This document shows, piece by piece, positions 36,069 through 46,185 of a DNA stretch of 64,000 nt. The translations under genes and the position numbers were made by a program. The notes below the pieces were generated by a model, which saw nothing but the letters and a program-made list of their open reading frames with translations, did not search any database and was not told the DNA's origin. The first letter of the stretch is position 1; each line of letters opens with the position of its first letter. The stretch comes from Ahrensia marina (GTDB lineage: Bacteria; Pseudomonadota; Alphaproteobacteria; Rhizobiales; Rhizobiaceae): contig NZ_JXMU01000005.1 of NCBI RefSeq assembly GCF_001293565.1, forward strand, positions 124,001-188,000. The letters are read 5' to 3'.

Positions 36069-37373
36069 ATGGATACAATTGTTGCTCTTTCTTCTGGAAG
36101 CCTTCCTTCCGGTGTCGCAATTATTCGTATATCCGGCCCAAAAGCATCTAAAGCTGTCACTGCACTCGGCGCGCAGATTACAAAGCCGCGGCAAGCTTCT
36201 CTTCAAACCTTTTATGATCCAGATGGTTCAGTGATTGATGAAGGATTGGTGCTTTGGTTTCCCTCTCCGCATAGTTTTACCGGCGAAGATGTTGTTGAAC
36301 TGCAAACACATGGCAGTAGGGCTGTTGTTGCCGGTATTCTGGATGTTCTCTCAGCCTATGATGGTGTTCGCCATGCCGAAGCAGGTGAATTTGCCAGGCG
36401 TGCTTTTACCAATGGAAAAATTGACCTGACCGAAGCGGAAGGTCTAGCCGATCTTATTGATGCGGAAACAACAGCGCAAAGAAAAGTGGCACAATATCTC
36501 GCTACCGGCGGTTTAAAAGAGCTTTATAAAGGATGGCAGGATCAGCTGCTAAACGCCCGCGCTATGATTGAAGCTGATATTGATTTTGCGGATGAAGATG
36601 ATGTGCCCGGGTCGGTTGCTGATCAAGTCTGGCAGGATATGGCTGCGCTTCAACGCTCCATTTCACATCACCTTGAAGGGTATGACCGTTCTGAGCGCAT
36701 TCGCGACGGGTTTAAGATTAGCCTTGTCGGGAAGCCTAATGTCGGCAAATCCAGCTTACTTAATGCTTTGGCCGGGAGCGATCGAGCTATTGTATCGAGT
36801 GAGGCAGGTACGACACGCGACGTCGTTGAAGTTCGCATGGATATTGCAGGTTACCTTGTATTGCTGAGCGATACTGCCGGTATTCGTGAACAAGCCGGCG
36901 CTGTGGAAGCGGAGGGTATTCGGCGTTCAATTGTTTCAGCGGAGCAAGCTGATCTCGTTTTATATTTAAGTGATGATGATAATTGGGATCATGATCTGAT
37001 CGGAAAAAATTCTAACGTCATTACTATTCGCTCTAAAGCTGATCTGGGAAAATTGACGCCTACCGATGAAGAGGCCATTCATGTCAGCGTCAATGATTCT
37101 GCTTCTCTATTACGAATACTGGACATGTTGTCTTTAAGAATCAAAGAGGAACTGGATCGTTCGCGTGCCGGTTCTGCTATTAAGTCTCGTTACATCGATC
37201 ATTTGCATCAATGTTTGAAAGATATAAAACTGGCTATCGAAAGTGAAGACGCACTTGAGTTGCGCGCCGAGCATCTGCGTGCTGCTGCGTATAGCCTTGG
37301 CCGAATTACCGGACAATATGATACAGAAGATGTTCTAGGGCGCATATTCTCGTCATTTTGCATTGGTAAATGA
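36069..37373 (+). CDS. mnmE: tRNA modification GTPase MnmE (TrmE)
   Basis: With MnmG, makes the 5-carboxymethylaminomethyl group on wobble U34 of certain tRNAs. The 434-residue protein has an N-terminal folate-binding domain (TIVALSSGSLPSGVAIIRISG), a helical domain, an inserted Ras-like G domain (GKPNVGKSSLLNAL; SSEAGTTRD; DTAGI) and the C-terminal CIGK with the catalytic Cys. AAAGGAG lies six bases before the ATG. Its stop codon TGA (37371-37373) is part of the first parS-like site. Confidence 0.98.
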   Translation: MDTIVALSSGSLPSGVAIIRISGPKASKAVTALGAQITKPRQASLQTFYDPDGSVIDEGLVLWFPSPHSFTGEDVVELQTHGSRAVVAGILDVLSAYDGVRHAEAGEFARRAFTNGKIDLTEAEGLADLIDAETTAQRKVAQYLATGGLKELYKGWQDQLLNARAMIEADIDFADEDDVPGSVADQVWQDMAALQRSISHHLEGYDRSERIRDGFKISLVGKPNVGKSSLLNALAGSDRAIVSSEAGTTRDVVEVRMDIAGYLVLLSDTAGIREQAGAVEAEGIRRSIVSAEQADLVLYLSDDDNWDHDLIGKNSNVITIRSKADLGKLTPTDEEAIHVSVNDSASLLRILDMLSLRIKEELDRSRAGSAIKSRYIDHLHQCLKDIKLAIESEDALELRAEHLRAAAYSLGRITGQYDTEDVLGRIFSSFCIGK

Positions 37374-37386
37374 TTCACGTGAAACA
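37371..37386. promoter_or_regulatory. parS site 1 (15 of 16 bases)
   Basis: TGATTCACGTGAAACA differs from TGTTTCACGTGAAACA only at the third base. It overlaps the mnmE stop codon. ParB binds such sites to seed chromosome segregation. Confidence 0.85.
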
Positions 37387-37398
37387 TTGGGGGTGCAG

Positions 37399-37414
37399 TG
37401 ACTCACGTGAAACA
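37399..37414. promoter_or_regulatory. parS site 2 (14 of 16 bases)
   Basis: TGACTCACGTGAAACA has two changes from the consensus in the left arm; the CACGTGAAACA core is intact. It lies 28 bases start to start from site 1, and its left arm also creates a GACTC methylation site. Confidence 0.75.
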
Positions 37415-37435
37415 TTTTGCATTCAGATTTTTATT

Positions 37436-37451
37436 TGTTTCACGTGAAACA
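37436..37451. promoter_or_regulatory. parS site 3 (perfect)
   Basis: TGTTTCACGTGAAACA, the exact 16-bp palindrome, in the mnmE-mnmG spacer 65 bases upstream of mnmG. Confidence 0.93.
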
Positions 37452-37516
37452 TTAGTGCCTTGACCTGAGAGTTTATTAGAGTCATTCAACAGCCATTCCA
37501 AACGAACGGTAAATTT

Positions 37517-39376
37517 ATGCATTACGATGTTATTGTCATTGGCGGTGGCCATGCAGGCTGCGAAGCGGCTCGTGCCAGCGCAGCTCTGGGCGCTAAAACG
37601 GCTTTGGCCACTCATTCTATTGATACGATTGGTGTTATGTCCTGTAACCCTGCTATCGGGGGACTGGGAAAAGGCCACCTTGTTCGTGAAATTGATGCGC
37701 TCGACGGTTTAATGGCACGTGTTGCTGACCGGTCCGGTATTCAATTCAGAATGCTAAATCGGCGCAAAGGTCCGGCAGTACGCGGACCTCGCACGCAGTC
37801 TGATCGTAAGCTTTACCGGGAAGCCATGCAGGCTGAAATCAAATCCGTTGAAGGCCTGTCGATCCTGGAAGGCGAAGTCATAGATCTGTCGCAAGACAGT
37901 TCAGGCGCAATCAACGGCATTACTTTAACCGACGGTACTGCAATTAAATGCGGCGCTGTTGTTTTGACAACCGGCACATTTCTGCGCGGTCTTATTCATA
38001 TCGGTGATAAAAGGTTTCCCGCAGGCCGCATGGGTGAGAAGGCAAGTACCTTGCTTGCTGACAGACTTGCTGGCCTTAATGTTCCACTCGGCCGTTTAAA
38101 AACGGGGACACCGCCGCGCCTTGATGGTCGCACTATTAATTGGGACATTCTGGAAAAACAAAGCGCCGATGAGGAACTTGTTCCGTTCTCAACGATGACA
38201 AATGAAATTCGTGTGCCGCAGATTGATTGCGGAATTACACGTACCACGCCTGCTACACATAATCTCATTCGTGAGAACCTCAAACGTTCGGCAATGTATT
38301 CCGGTAATATTAGTGGTACCGGCCCGCGCTACTGTCCGTCTGTGGAAGATAAGATTGTGAAATTTGGTGATCGTGACGGCCACCAGATTTTTCTTGAACC
38401 AGAAGGTTTGGATGATCACACGGTTTATCCAAATGGTATTTCGACCTCTCTGCCCGAAGATGTGCAGTGGGCAATGATGAAGACTATTTCAGGTCTTGAG
38501 AATGCTCAAATTTTACAGCCTGGCTATGCCATCGAGTATGATCATGTTGATCCGAAGGCACTGGACCAGTCGCTCAATCTGATAGGGACGGCGGGGCTTT
38601 ATCTCGCCGGACAAATCAACGGTACGACGGGTTATGAAGAGGCTGCGGCGCAAGGCTTGGTTGCCGGCATTAATGCAGCGCATTTTGTAGGGCAGAAGGC
38701 ACCGGTGCATTTTAGCCGCACATCGTCTTATATTGGCGTTATGATTGATGATCTGACGTCGCGCGGTGTTAGCGAGCCATACCGTATGTTTACGTCCCGC
38801 GCCGAATATCGTTTGTCTCTGCGCATTGATAATGCGGACATGCGTTTATCACCGCTGGCTATAGAGCTTGGTTTGGCCTCGCCTGATCGCGCTGCTCATT
38901 ACAATGACGTTAATGGCCGCTTGAACGCAGCACGGGATTATTTAAAGAGCCAGACGCTTACACCGCAGGAAGCGGCAAAGCATGGCATATCTTTGAATAT
39001 GGATGGTGTCCGTCGCAGTGGTTATGATCTTTTATCCTATGCATCGATAGAACTATCGGACTTAATTCGCGTATGGCCGGACCTCAAACAATTTGACAGT
39101 GACAGTTTAAACAGGCTCGCTATCGAAGCGCATTATGCAGTTTATATGGACCGGCAGAAAGCGGACATCGAATCTGTACTCCGCGATGAGAACCTTCTTA
39201 TACCGGAAGATACTGAATTCGATAAGATTGCGGGACTTTCCAATGAATTGCGCAATAAGCTGAACGCACGCCAACCGAAAAGTATTGCTGAGGCCCAGCG
39301 TATTGAAGGTATGACGCCTGCCGGTATTGCGTTGATTATTGCACAAGTGCGCAAACAGCAAAGATCAGCTGCCTGA
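37517..39376 (+). CDS. mnmG: tRNA uridine-5-carboxymethylaminomethyl(34) synthesis enzyme MnmG (GidA)
   Basis: FAD- and NADH-dependent partner of MnmE in wobble uridine modification. The 619-residue protein begins with the dinucleotide fold [12 protein letters not shown], followed by [40 protein letters not shown], the Cys-containing [13 protein letters not shown] and the C-terminal MnmE-binding region ending in an IEGMTPAG segment. The parS-bearing spacer precedes it; rsmG follows after one base. Confidence 0.98.
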   Translation: MHYDVIVIGGGHAGCEAARASAALGAKTALATHSIDTIGVMSCNPAIGGLGKGHLVREIDALDGLMARVADRSGIQFRMLNRRKGPAVRGPRTQSDRKLYREAMQAEIKSVEGLSILEGEVIDLSQDSSGAINGITLTDGTAIKCGAVVLTTGTFLRGLIHIGDKRFPAGRMGEKASTLLADRLAGLNVPLGRLKTGTPPRLDGRTINWDILEKQSADEELVPFSTMTNEIRVPQIDCGITRTTPATHNLIRENLKRSAMYSGNISGTGPRYCPSVEDKIVKFGDRDGHQIFLEPEGLDDHTVYPNGISTSLPEDVQWAMMKTISGLENAQILQPGYAIEYDHVDPKALDQSLNLIGTAGLYLAGQINGTTGYEEAAAQGLVAGINAAHFVGQKAPVHFSRTSSYIGVMIDDLTSRGVSEPYRMFTSRAEYRLSLRIDNADMRLSPLAIELGLASPDRAAHYNDVNGRLNAARDYLKSQTLTPQEAAKHGISLNMDGVRRSGYDLLSYASIELSDLIRVWPDLKQFDSDSLNRLAIEAHYAVYMDRQKADIESVLRDENLLIPEDTEFDKIAGLSNELRNKLNARQPKSIAEAQRIEGMTPAGIALIIAQVRKQQRSAA

Positions 39377-39377
39377 T

Positions 39378-39998
39378 ATGAGCCAAACACTGTTAAATGG
39401 CGATTTGAATGTTTCACGTGAAACGTTGGAGCGTCTGATTAAATTTGAGGCCTTGTTTGAACAATGGTCGAAACGTATCAACCTTATTGCTGAGTCTACC
39501 AAAGGCGAGGTCTGGCAGCGGCATATTGAGGACAGTGCGCAACTTTTGCTTATTAAGCCTGATATGCGGCACTTGATAGATATTGGTTCGGGAGGCGGGT
39601 TCCCTGGTATTGTTCTGGCGTGCATGCTCGATGACAATAAGGATAGCCGCGTCGATCTTGTTGAAAGCAACCGCAAAAAGACAGCGTTTCTTATGGCGGC
39701 AAAAGCACAATGCGCGCGTAATGCCAATATTCATGCAAAACGAATTGAAGATGCGCTGTCTTCGCTTCCGACACCGCAATATGTTACAGCGCGTGCACTT
39801 GCCGCGCTTCCAAAGCTGTTTGAGCTAACGCACTGTCATTTATCAAATGGTGCCGTGGGCCTTTTCCATAAAGGACGTGGATACCGCGAAGAGTTGGAAG
39901 AAAGTCATGCCAATTGGGACTTCGATCTGGTAATACATAGAAGCAGAATTGATACGGAATCGGTCATTCTCGAGATTGGAAATCTAAAACGCAAATAG
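39378..39998 (+). CDS. rsmG: 16S rRNA (guanine-527-N7) methyltransferase RsmG (GidB)
   Basis: SAM-dependent methyltransferase acting on G527 of 16S rRNA. The 206-residue protein has WSKRINLIAES, a motif I LIDIGSGGGFPGIVLA and VESNRKKTAFL. The frame opens 13 codons earlier, inside mnmG, but ATG 39378, one base after the mnmG stop, is the natural start. Codons 11-16 (NVSRET) are encoded by a parS site, so the DNA both encodes protein and serves as a ParB site. Confidence 0.96.
   Translation: MSQTLLNGDLNVSRETLERLIKFEALFEQWSKRINLIAESTKGEVWQRHIEDSAQLLLIKPDMRHLIDIGSGGGFPGIVLACMLDDNKDSRVDLVESNRKKTAFLMAAKAQCARNANIHAKRIEDALSSLPTPQYVTARALAALPKLFELTHCHLSNGAVGLFHKGRGYREELEESHANWDFDLVIHRSRIDTESVILEIGNLKRK
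39410..39425. promoter_or_regulatory. parS site 4, inside the rsmG coding sequence (15 of 16 bases)
   Basis: TGTTTCACGTGAAACG matches the consensus except for the last base and encodes part of NVSRET. It lies about 2 kb to the right of the three-site cluster and 600 bases before parA. Confidence 0.88.
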
Positions 39999-40021
39999 CG
40001 GTTTTTGGCGGAGTTCAAATC

Positions 40022-40810
40022 ATGGGTCAATCCACGCGGATTATCACTATTGCTAACCAAAAGGGCGGAGTGGGCAAAACAACCACTGCGATTAATCTGG
40101 CGACTGCGCTGGCTGCGATCGGTGAAAATGTTCTGGTTGTTGACGTTGATCCGCAGGGCAATGCCAGCACCGGCTTGGGTATCGAGCGCGACGACCGTGA
40201 AGTTTCGTCCTATGAAATTCTGCTTGGCGAAGCTTCTATTGGCGAAGCAACAATTCAAACAGCGGTCCCAAATCTTTCCATTGTACCTTCGACGATGGAT
40301 TTGCTCGGGGTGGAGATGGAGATCGCTTCGGAAGCTGACCGCGTGTTCAGATTGAAAAATGCTCTGCGCGCGGATGAGGGGCGTTTTAGTTACGTAATCA
40401 TTGATTGTCCGCCATCGCTCAATCTTCTCACCCTTAATGCGATGGCCGCAGCTGATTCTTTGCTCGTTCCGCTACAATGCGAATTTTTCGCGCTTGAGGG
40501 CTTGAGCCAGCTTCTTAAAACTGTCGAGCAGGTTCGGGCATCGGTGAACAAGGAACTGGCGATACAGGGTATCGTGATGACGATGTATGACGGCCGTAAT
40601 AATTTGGCCAATCAGGTTGTTGATGATGTCCGGGCGCATATGGGCGCTAAAGTCTACAAGACTGTTATACCGCGTAATGTCCGGTTGTCCGAAGCGCCAT
40701 CATATGGCAAGCCGGCGATTTTGTATGATCTTGCCTGTAGTGGCAGTCAGGCCTATCTCAATTTGGCCTCTGAAGTCATTCAAAGAGAACGTCAGAGTAA
40801 AGCGGCCTAA
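40022..40810 (+). CDS. parA: Chromosome partitioning ATPase ParA
   Basis: 262-residue deviant Walker A ATPase that moves ParB-parS complexes. KGGVGKTT is at residues 14-21 with the signature first Lys, followed by DVDPQGNASTGLG and VIIDCPPSLNLLTLNAM. The short N-terminus without an HTH domain marks it as chromosomal (Soj-type). It is followed by parB after 62 bases and lies about 7 kb from the probable origin. Confidence 0.98.
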   Translation: MGQSTRIITIANQKGGVGKTTTAINLATALAAIGENVLVVDVDPQGNASTGLGIERDDREVSSYEILLGEASIGEATIQTAVPNLSIVPSTMDLLGVEMEIASEADRVFRLKNALRADEGRFSYVIIDCPPSLNLLTLNAMAAADSLLVPLQCEFFALEGLSQLLKTVEQVRASVNKELAIQGIVMTMYDGRNNLANQVVDDVRAHMGAKVYKTVIPRNVRLSEAPSYGKPAILYDLACSGSQAYLNLASEVIQRERQSKAA

Positions 40811-40812
40811 AC

Positions 40813-40828
40813 GATTCTAATCCGAAAC
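40813..40828. promoter_or_regulatory. GATTC-N6-GAAAC motif upstream of parB, matching one upstream of mnmE
   Basis: GATTC-TAATCC-GAAAC (40813-40828) followed by AATAT. Upstream of mnmE, 35987-36002 reads GATTC-GGATTA-GAAAC followed by GAATAT. The two central hexamers are reverse complements of each other. Both contain a GANTC methylation site. Function unknown; a shared regulator site is possible. Confidence 0.4.
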
Positions 40829-40872
40829 AATATAACAATAACTTCGACTCATTAAGATACTGGAACGAGAAT

Positions 40873-41763
40873 ATGGCAGACGATAATTCGCGAAAAAGGC
40901 TGGGGCGCGGTTTAGCAGCACTTATCGGTGAAATGGACCAGCCAGCTGAGTCACAATCTGCTCAAACGATCGCCAGTGATCGTTTGCTGCCAATTGAGCT
41001 TATTGTTCAAAGCGAGAACAACCCACGCCGTTTCTTTTCAGATAGCGAAATTGACGAGCTTGCACACTCAATCAAAGAGCACGGCGTTATCCAGCCGATT
41101 GTTGTTCGGCCGGTTAAAACCGATAGCAATGGACGTCATGAAATTATTGCCGGTGAACGGCGCTGGCGTGCTTCACAGCGTGCAGGGCTGACAGAAGTTC
41201 CTGTCATCATACGCGATGTTGATGACAAAGCAGCGCTTGAACTTGCGATTATCGAAAATGTGCAACGTTCTGATCTTAACGCAATTGAGGAAGCGTTGGG
41301 ATATCAGCAATTGATGGACGAGCACGGCTATACGCAAGCCGATCTCGGCGATGTTATCGGTAAAAGCCGAAGCCATGTTGCCAATACTTTGCGCTTGCTG
41401 AAATTACCTAAAGGCGTTCAGTCGATGGTTAGCGAAGGAACACTTTCGGCGGGCCATGCGCGTACCGTTGTTACGGCCTCCGATCCCGATTCGCTTGCGA
41501 AACGAATCGTACAGGAAGGGCTTTCTGTGCGTCAGGCTGAAATGCTTGCCAATGATTCCGGCAATGGATCCAAAAAACCGAAGTCTACTGCTACCGAGCA
41601 GGAAAAAGACGCCGACACACTGGCTCTTGAGAAGATGCTTAGTGATACAACTGGCTACCGTGTTGAGATTGCTCATAAAGCTAAGGGCGGGCAGGTTAAG
41701 ATCAGCTATAAGGATCTAGAGCAGCTGGATGCGCTGTGCCGTTTATTGCAACGCCAGGCGTGA
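40873..41763 (+). CDS. parB: Chromosome partitioning protein ParB (CTPase/DNA-binding)
   Basis: 296-residue ParB that loads on parS and slides as a CTP-dependent clamp. Segments: KRLGRGLAALIGE at the N-terminus (ParA-stimulating region), NPRRFFSDSEIDELAHSI, the CTP-binding GERRWRASQRAG, IIENVQRSDLNAIEEALGYQQL, the HTH IGKSRSHVANTLRLLKLP, and a C-terminal dimerisation domain. Four parS sites lie within 4 kb upstream. Convergent with holA. Confidence 0.98.
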   Translation: MADDNSRKRLGRGLAALIGEMDQPAESQSAQTIASDRLLPIELIVQSENNPRRFFSDSEIDELAHSIKEHGVIQPIVVRPVKTDSNGRHEIIAGERRWRASQRAGLTEVPVIIRDVDDKAALELAIIENVQRSDLNAIEEALGYQQLMDEHGYTQADLGDVIGKSRSHVANTLRLLKLPKGVQSMVSEGTLSAGHARTVVTASDPDSLAKRIVQEGLSVRQAEMLANDSGNGSKKPKSTATEQEKDADTLALEKMLSDTTGYRVEIAHKAKGGQVKISYKDLEQLDALCRLLQRQA

Positions 41764-41803
41764 ACCTTCGCCGGCTAAAATCTTATTAGTCAATGCATTG
41801 CGA

Positions 41804-42841
41804 TTAACGCCGGCGTGCAGATTGCACGGTTAATCCCAATAAAGCGATATGCGCGATATTGATGTCGATCTGACTGTTCTTGCGCGATTCCAATAATGCG
41901 GTTTGCAGACGGTCGTGGGCTGCACGAATCGCCTTGCTTGTCCATTTGTTCAGTGCCGCTTCCGTGGCTGCTTTGCGAGCAAAAAATACTGGCGGCCTTG
42001 CGCTGGCAACAACAACACTTGCACTTTTGCCGCTTGCATCCATTTCGCTGCGCATCTTATCCAGCATCTGAAACTGCCGCATCATGGCTGCGAACAGTTG
42101 AAAATTAGAACCTCCGGATGAAGAAAACTTCGTCAGTGCCAAATCAAACTGCTTTAAATTACCGGTAAGCACCGCATCAGTGACCGCGTCAAAACTGATC
42201 GCCGATGCGTCACCCAAAACGGCCTGAATATCTTCAAGATGGATTTCAGATTTTCCATAAGCATAAAGGCAAAGCTTATCGAGCTCAGCGCGCGAAGCCA
42301 TACGGTCTGCACCGAGCTGCGATAACAGAAACTGCCTCGCATCCAGGCCGATTGTTAAATTGTTAGCCTGTAAAACCTCATCGACGAGCGAAGCGATATT
42401 TCTACTGCTGTCACTGTAACAGGGGATTGCCTGTCCGGATTTTCCCCGTTCAACGAGATCGCGGATCTTGCTGCCTTTTTTAAGATCGCCGGCCTCCAAG
42501 AGGCAAAGACAGGATTGCGGCGGATCGTTGAGCAACCGTTCCAATTGTTTCACGAGTGACGGATCATTGGTAACGCCGCGCAACCAGATTAATCTAGAGC
42601 CACCAAACATGGAAATCGTATAGGCTTCATTCATAAGCCTATCCGGATCGGCGCTCAGCGAGTCCATATCCAGTCTGATTGTCGAAAACGGATCATCAAG
42701 ATCGACACCTGATTTTTGTGCCAAAAGTTTACTGCGCTCGGCAACCAATCCGCGGTCGGGTCCATAAACAAGATGAACAGTTTTACTTAAATCCGGCTTT
42801 TGTAGATAGCGATCAACCTCACCAGCTTTTAGCTGTGCCAT
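41804..42841 (-). CDS. holA: DNA polymerase III delta subunit
   Basis: Clamp-loader subunit that opens the beta clamp. The 345-residue protein matches HolA in layout: VYGPDRGLVAERSKLLAQK near the N-terminus, MFGGSRLIWLRGVTND, CLCLLEAGDLKKGSKIR, and the C-terminal collar domain with LFAAMMRQFQMLDKM. It lacks Walker motifs, as expected for delta. It lies just after lptE in the leuS-lptE-holA run, the same order as in many proteobacteria. Confidence 0.94.
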   Translation of the reverse strand: MAQLKAGEVDRYLQKPDLSKTVHLVYGPDRGLVAERSKLLAQKSGVDLDDPFSTIRLDMDSLSADPDRLMNEAYTISMFGGSRLIWLRGVTNDPSLVKQLERLLNDPPQSCLCLLEAGDLKKGSKIRDLVERGKSGQAIPCYSDSSRNIASLVDEVLQANNLTIGLDARQFLLSQLGADRMASRAELDKLCLYAYGKSEIHLEDIQAVLGDASAISFDAVTDAVLTGNLKQFDLALTKFSSSGGSNFQLFAAMMRQFQMLDKMRSEMDASGKSASVVVASARPPVFFARKAATEAALNKWTSKAIRAAHDRLQTALLESRKNSQIDINIAHIALLGLTVQSARRR

Positions 42842-42843
42842 TG

Positions 42844-43356
42844 TTAATTGCCCGTCGGAATTTTAGTAAGAAGAATGGCACGGAATGTTTCTGCTAGCTC
42901 GTCGGCAGCACGGTTCTGTGCATCAATCTCTGCGCGCGCGTTTGCAAATTGCTGGGTGCTTCTATCAAAAAGAGCAATGGCTGAACGCCTATAGGTGCCG
43001 ATAATTTCCCCGTTACTTGAAGAAAGGCTCAGTACACCGCGCAAAGTTACGCGGGATGCCGAATTATCGGAATCATCGTTCGTGTTGCGCGTTTTCAAAA
43101 TCCCGGATGTGGAAGAGGAAACGGTGAGCTGTGCAATATAGTCCGGTGCGGCAGGCTGGCGCTCGCCGCCGTTTAACAAGAACAATAAACGGTTACGAAC
43201 CTGTTGCTCGACACGGGTGTCGACACTTTGGATAGAAACACTTTTGGTCAAGCCGGTATTCAGACCGGCGCTCGAATGCAACGGCCTGACCGTGCAACCG
43301 GAAGCCAGAATCAATAATGTTGCTGTAAGGCCTAAAATGACGCGGCGGCTATGCAT
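42844..43356 (-). CDS. lptE: LPS-assembly lipoprotein LptE
   Basis: 170-residue outer-membrane lipoprotein that plugs LptD for LPS insertion. The N-terminus is a lipoprotein signal with lipobox LASGC (Cys21). VDTRVEQQVRNRLLFLL and TYRRSAIALFDRSTQQFA fit the LptE fold. Sequence conservation in this family is low, so the leuS-lptE-holA context carries much of the identification. Confidence 0.9.
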   Translation of the reverse strand: MHSRRVILGLTATLLILASGCTVRPLHSSAGLNTGLTKSVSIQSVDTRVEQQVRNRLLFLLNGGERQPAAPDYIAQLTVSSSTSGILKTRNTNDDSDNSASRVTLRGVLSLSSSNGEIIGTYRRSAIALFDRSTQQFANARAEIDAQNRAADELAETFRAILLTKIPTGN

Positions 43357-43377
43357 AAATGTGTCCTCAGCTCGGGC

Positions 43378-45981
43378 TTATATGACGATGTTAACAATTC
43401 GATTCGGAACCACAATAACTTTCTTCGGCGCATTGCCGCCCAGTTGGCTTTGTACGAAATCCAAACCAAGCACGAGTTGTTCGATTTCATCTTTAGAGGC
43501 GGTTTTTGCAACTGTAACTTCGCCGCGCTTTTTACCGTTCATTTGAACAGGAAGCATTATTTCATCATCAACAACAAGAGACGGCTCAAATTCCGGCCAT
43601 ATCAAATCAGCTATCAGGGTTTCGTTTCCAAGTTTGGCCCAAATTTCCTCTGCCAAATGCGGCATCATTGGCGCGATCATGGCCAGATAAATCTGCACAG
43701 CATCTTTGACAGCGGCTACTAGCTCGGGCTCTGCATTGCCTTTTGCTATTTCTGTTAGCGGATTGGCCAACTGGTTGGTCAACTCATAGAGTCTGGCAAC
43801 CGCTTTGTTGAAAGCCAGTTTTTCAATATCGCTGCCAACCGCTTCAAGCGTTTTATGCGCTGCTTTGGATATGGCTAGCGCCGACCCGCTCGTGCCGATA
43901 CTTGCATCAGCCTGTTTCAAAGCATCGGCAGCATCAACAATCAAACGCCATACGCGTTGTAACAGGCGATGCGCACCTTCCACGCCGGACTCAGTCCAGA
44001 TAACATCACGCTCGGGCGGCGAATCCGACAACATGAACCAGCGGGCTGTGTCAGCGCCATAGGACGCAATAATATCGTCGGGATCGACAACGTTTTTCTT
44101 GGACTTCGACATTTTTTCTATCGAGCCAATTTCAACTTGTTTGCCGGATTCCAAATGAACAGCCCGGCGCACGCCGTCATTGTCCTCGATACGAATTTCC
44201 GCCGGTGTCACCCACCCCTTATCGTCCTTATAGGTTTCATGAACAACCATGCCCTGAGTGAAAAGCCCTTTGAAGGGCTCATCAATGTTCAGATGGCCAA
44301 CCTTCTTCATGGCACGTGTGAAAAAGCGCGAGTAAAGCAGATGCAAAATAGCGTGCTCAATACCGCCAATATATTGATCGACCGGTAGCCATTTATCAGC
44401 AATCTCAGGTATTGTCGGGCTTTCTGCATCCGGCGCGGTAAAGCGTGCGAAATACCATGATGAGTCGACAAATGTATCCATCGTATCGGTTTCACGTCTT
44501 GCGGGTTTGCCGCATGAAGGGCAATTCACATCCAGAAAACCCTGATGTCTGGCAAGCGGGTTTCCAGGCGTATCAAAATCAATGTCGTCTGGAAGCTTAA
44601 CCGGCAAATCTTCTTTTGGAACTGGCACAGTACCGCAATCATCACAATGTATGATGGGGATAGGGCAGCCCCAATAACGCTGGCGTGATATGCCCCAGTC
44701 GCGCAAGCGGAATTGTACGCGGCCTTCACCGATACCTTTTTCCTCGGCCCATTTGATTGTTTCCTTGATGGCCTCTTCACCGGTTGCAATACCAAGTCCG
44801 GCAGGTTGCTCAACCCACCGCACTTTCTCGCTCTTCATTGGTGTTAAAGCTTCATTGGCAACGGGCGTGTCATCATCGATCGCAAAGAAACTGTTTTTGA
44901 CGTCAAGATCGTATTTACGCGCAAAATCCAAATCGCGTTGGTCATGAGCAGGACAGCCGAAAACGGCGCCTGTGCCATAATCAGTCACAATAAAGTTTGC
45001 GACCCAAACCGGTAGTGTTTCGCCTTCATAGAGCGGATGTTTAACCGTGAGGCCTGTATCAAAGCCGCGCTTTTCTGCCTTTTCCAAGGCTTCTTCTGAC
45101 GTACCGGCCCGGCGGACGTCGACATTGAATTCAGCAAGATCAGGGTTGCTTTTTGCCAATTGCTTGGCAATTTCATGTTCGGGTGCAATCGCAATAAAAC
45201 TCGCACCGGCCAATGTGTCGGGCCGTGTGGTGTAAACTTCAATTTGTTCAATATTATCGAGTGCCTCAGTCAAATCAAAGCGCAGTTGCAGGCCATGCGA
45301 TTTGCCAATCCAGTTGCGCTGCATCGTGCGCACTTTTTCCGGCCATTGATCAAGCTCATCAAGCGCGCTTAATAGCTCTTCGCTATAATCTGTAATCTTG
45401 AACACCCATTGTGCCAACTCGCGTTGCTCGACCAATGCGCCGGAGCGCCAGCCGCGCCCGTCAATGACCTGTTCATTGGCAAGGACGGTGTTGTCGACCG
45501 GATCCCAGTTTACTTTTGAGGTTTTACGGCCAATAAGGCCCTCTTTAAGAAAATCCTGAAACAAAATTTGCTGGCGATGGTAGTAATCGACATCACATGT
45601 TGCAAATTCCCGTGACCAATCCAATGACAGGCCCATTGTTTTAAGCTGGCCGCGCATGGTCGCAATGTTTTCATAAGTCCATTCTTTCGGATGAACCTTG
45701 TTTTGCATCGCCGCGTTTTCTGCAGGCATGCCAAAAGCATCCCAACCCATCGGGTGCAGAACATTGAAACCCTTGGCGCGTTTATAGCGTGCGACAACAT
45801 CGCCCATTGTGTAGTTACGCACATGGCCCATGTGAATGCGTCCTGACGGGTAGGGAAACATTTCAAGCACATAATATGTTTCGCCGTCGGGATTGTCGGC
45901 CGCCTCAAAGAGCTTGGCGTCATCCCATGCCTTTTGCCATTTTGCTTCAGCTTTACGGGGATTATATCTTTCGGTCGCCAT
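43378..45981 (-). CDS. leuS: Leucyl-tRNA synthetase
   Basis: Class I synthetase of 867 residues. The HIGH-type motif is [14 protein letters not shown], the KMSKS loop is [14 protein letters not shown], and the editing domain (CP1, about 225-420) contains the threonine-rich [12 protein letters not shown] and the conserved CPAHDQRD. The start [16 protein letters not shown] is taken; seven upstream codons are also open. The first gene of the leuS-lptE-holA operon, divergent from yggS. Confidence 0.98.
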   Translation of the reverse strand: MATERYNPRKAEAKWQKAWDDAKLFEAADNPDGETYYVLEMFPYPSGRIHMGHVRNYTMGDVVARYKRAKGFNVLHPMGWDAFGMPAENAAMQNKVHPKEWTYENIATMRGQLKTMGLSLDWSREFATCDVDYYHRQQILFQDFLKEGLIGRKTSKVNWDPVDNTVLANEQVIDGRGWRSGALVEQRELAQWVFKITDYSEELLSALDELDQWPEKVRTMQRNWIGKSHGLQLRFDLTEALDNIEQIEVYTTRPDTLAGASFIAIAPEHEIAKQLAKSNPDLAEFNVDVRRAGTSEEALEKAEKRGFDTGLTVKHPLYEGETLPVWVANFIVTDYGTGAVFGCPAHDQRDLDFARKYDLDVKNSFFAIDDDTPVANEALTPMKSEKVRWVEQPAGLGIATGEEAIKETIKWAEEKGIGEGRVQFRLRDWGISRQRYWGCPIPIIHCDDCGTVPVPKEDLPVKLPDDIDFDTPGNPLARHQGFLDVNCPSCGKPARRETDTMDTFVDSSWYFARFTAPDAESPTIPEIADKWLPVDQYIGGIEHAILHLLYSRFFTRAMKKVGHLNIDEPFKGLFTQGMVVHETYKDDKGWVTPAEIRIEDNDGVRRAVHLESGKQVEIGSIEKMSKSKKNVVDPDDIIASYGADTARWFMLSDSPPERDVIWTESGVEGAHRLLQRVWRLIVDAADALKQADASIGTSGSALAISKAAHKTLEAVGSDIEKLAFNKAVARLYELTNQLANPLTEIAKGNAEPELVAAVKDAVQIYLAMIAPMMPHLAEEIWAKLGNETLIADLIWPEFEPSLVVDDEIMLPVQMNGKKRGEVTVAKTASKDEIEQLVLGLDFVQSQLGGNAPKKVIVVPNRIVNIVI

Positions 45982-46185
45982 TGTTCTCGTCTCTTTGCAC
46001 AAATGCTGACATTTGCCGTGAATGAAAAGGTTTTTGCTCTCTTGCCGTCAAATCGTATAAGGGTCAACAGGTGTGTCGATGCTAGAGCAGTTTCGCAATT
46101 TTTTAATGGCGGTAACACTCTAGGTTTATTTGCGCGTTAGCTTGGGCGAAGTGCTGTCTGCTTTGTCTGAAAACGCTCTAAGTGA

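Noticed and set aside
41764-41810. CGCCGGC/GCCGGCG pairing between parB and holA as a terminator
   Set aside because: The loop would be over 30 bases, there is no T-run, and the right arm lies in the holA coding end.
45510-46118. 202-codon minus-strand frame overlapping the 5' part of leuS
   Set aside because: Alternate frame of leuS; Arg/Lys/Cys-rich translation and no ribosome site.
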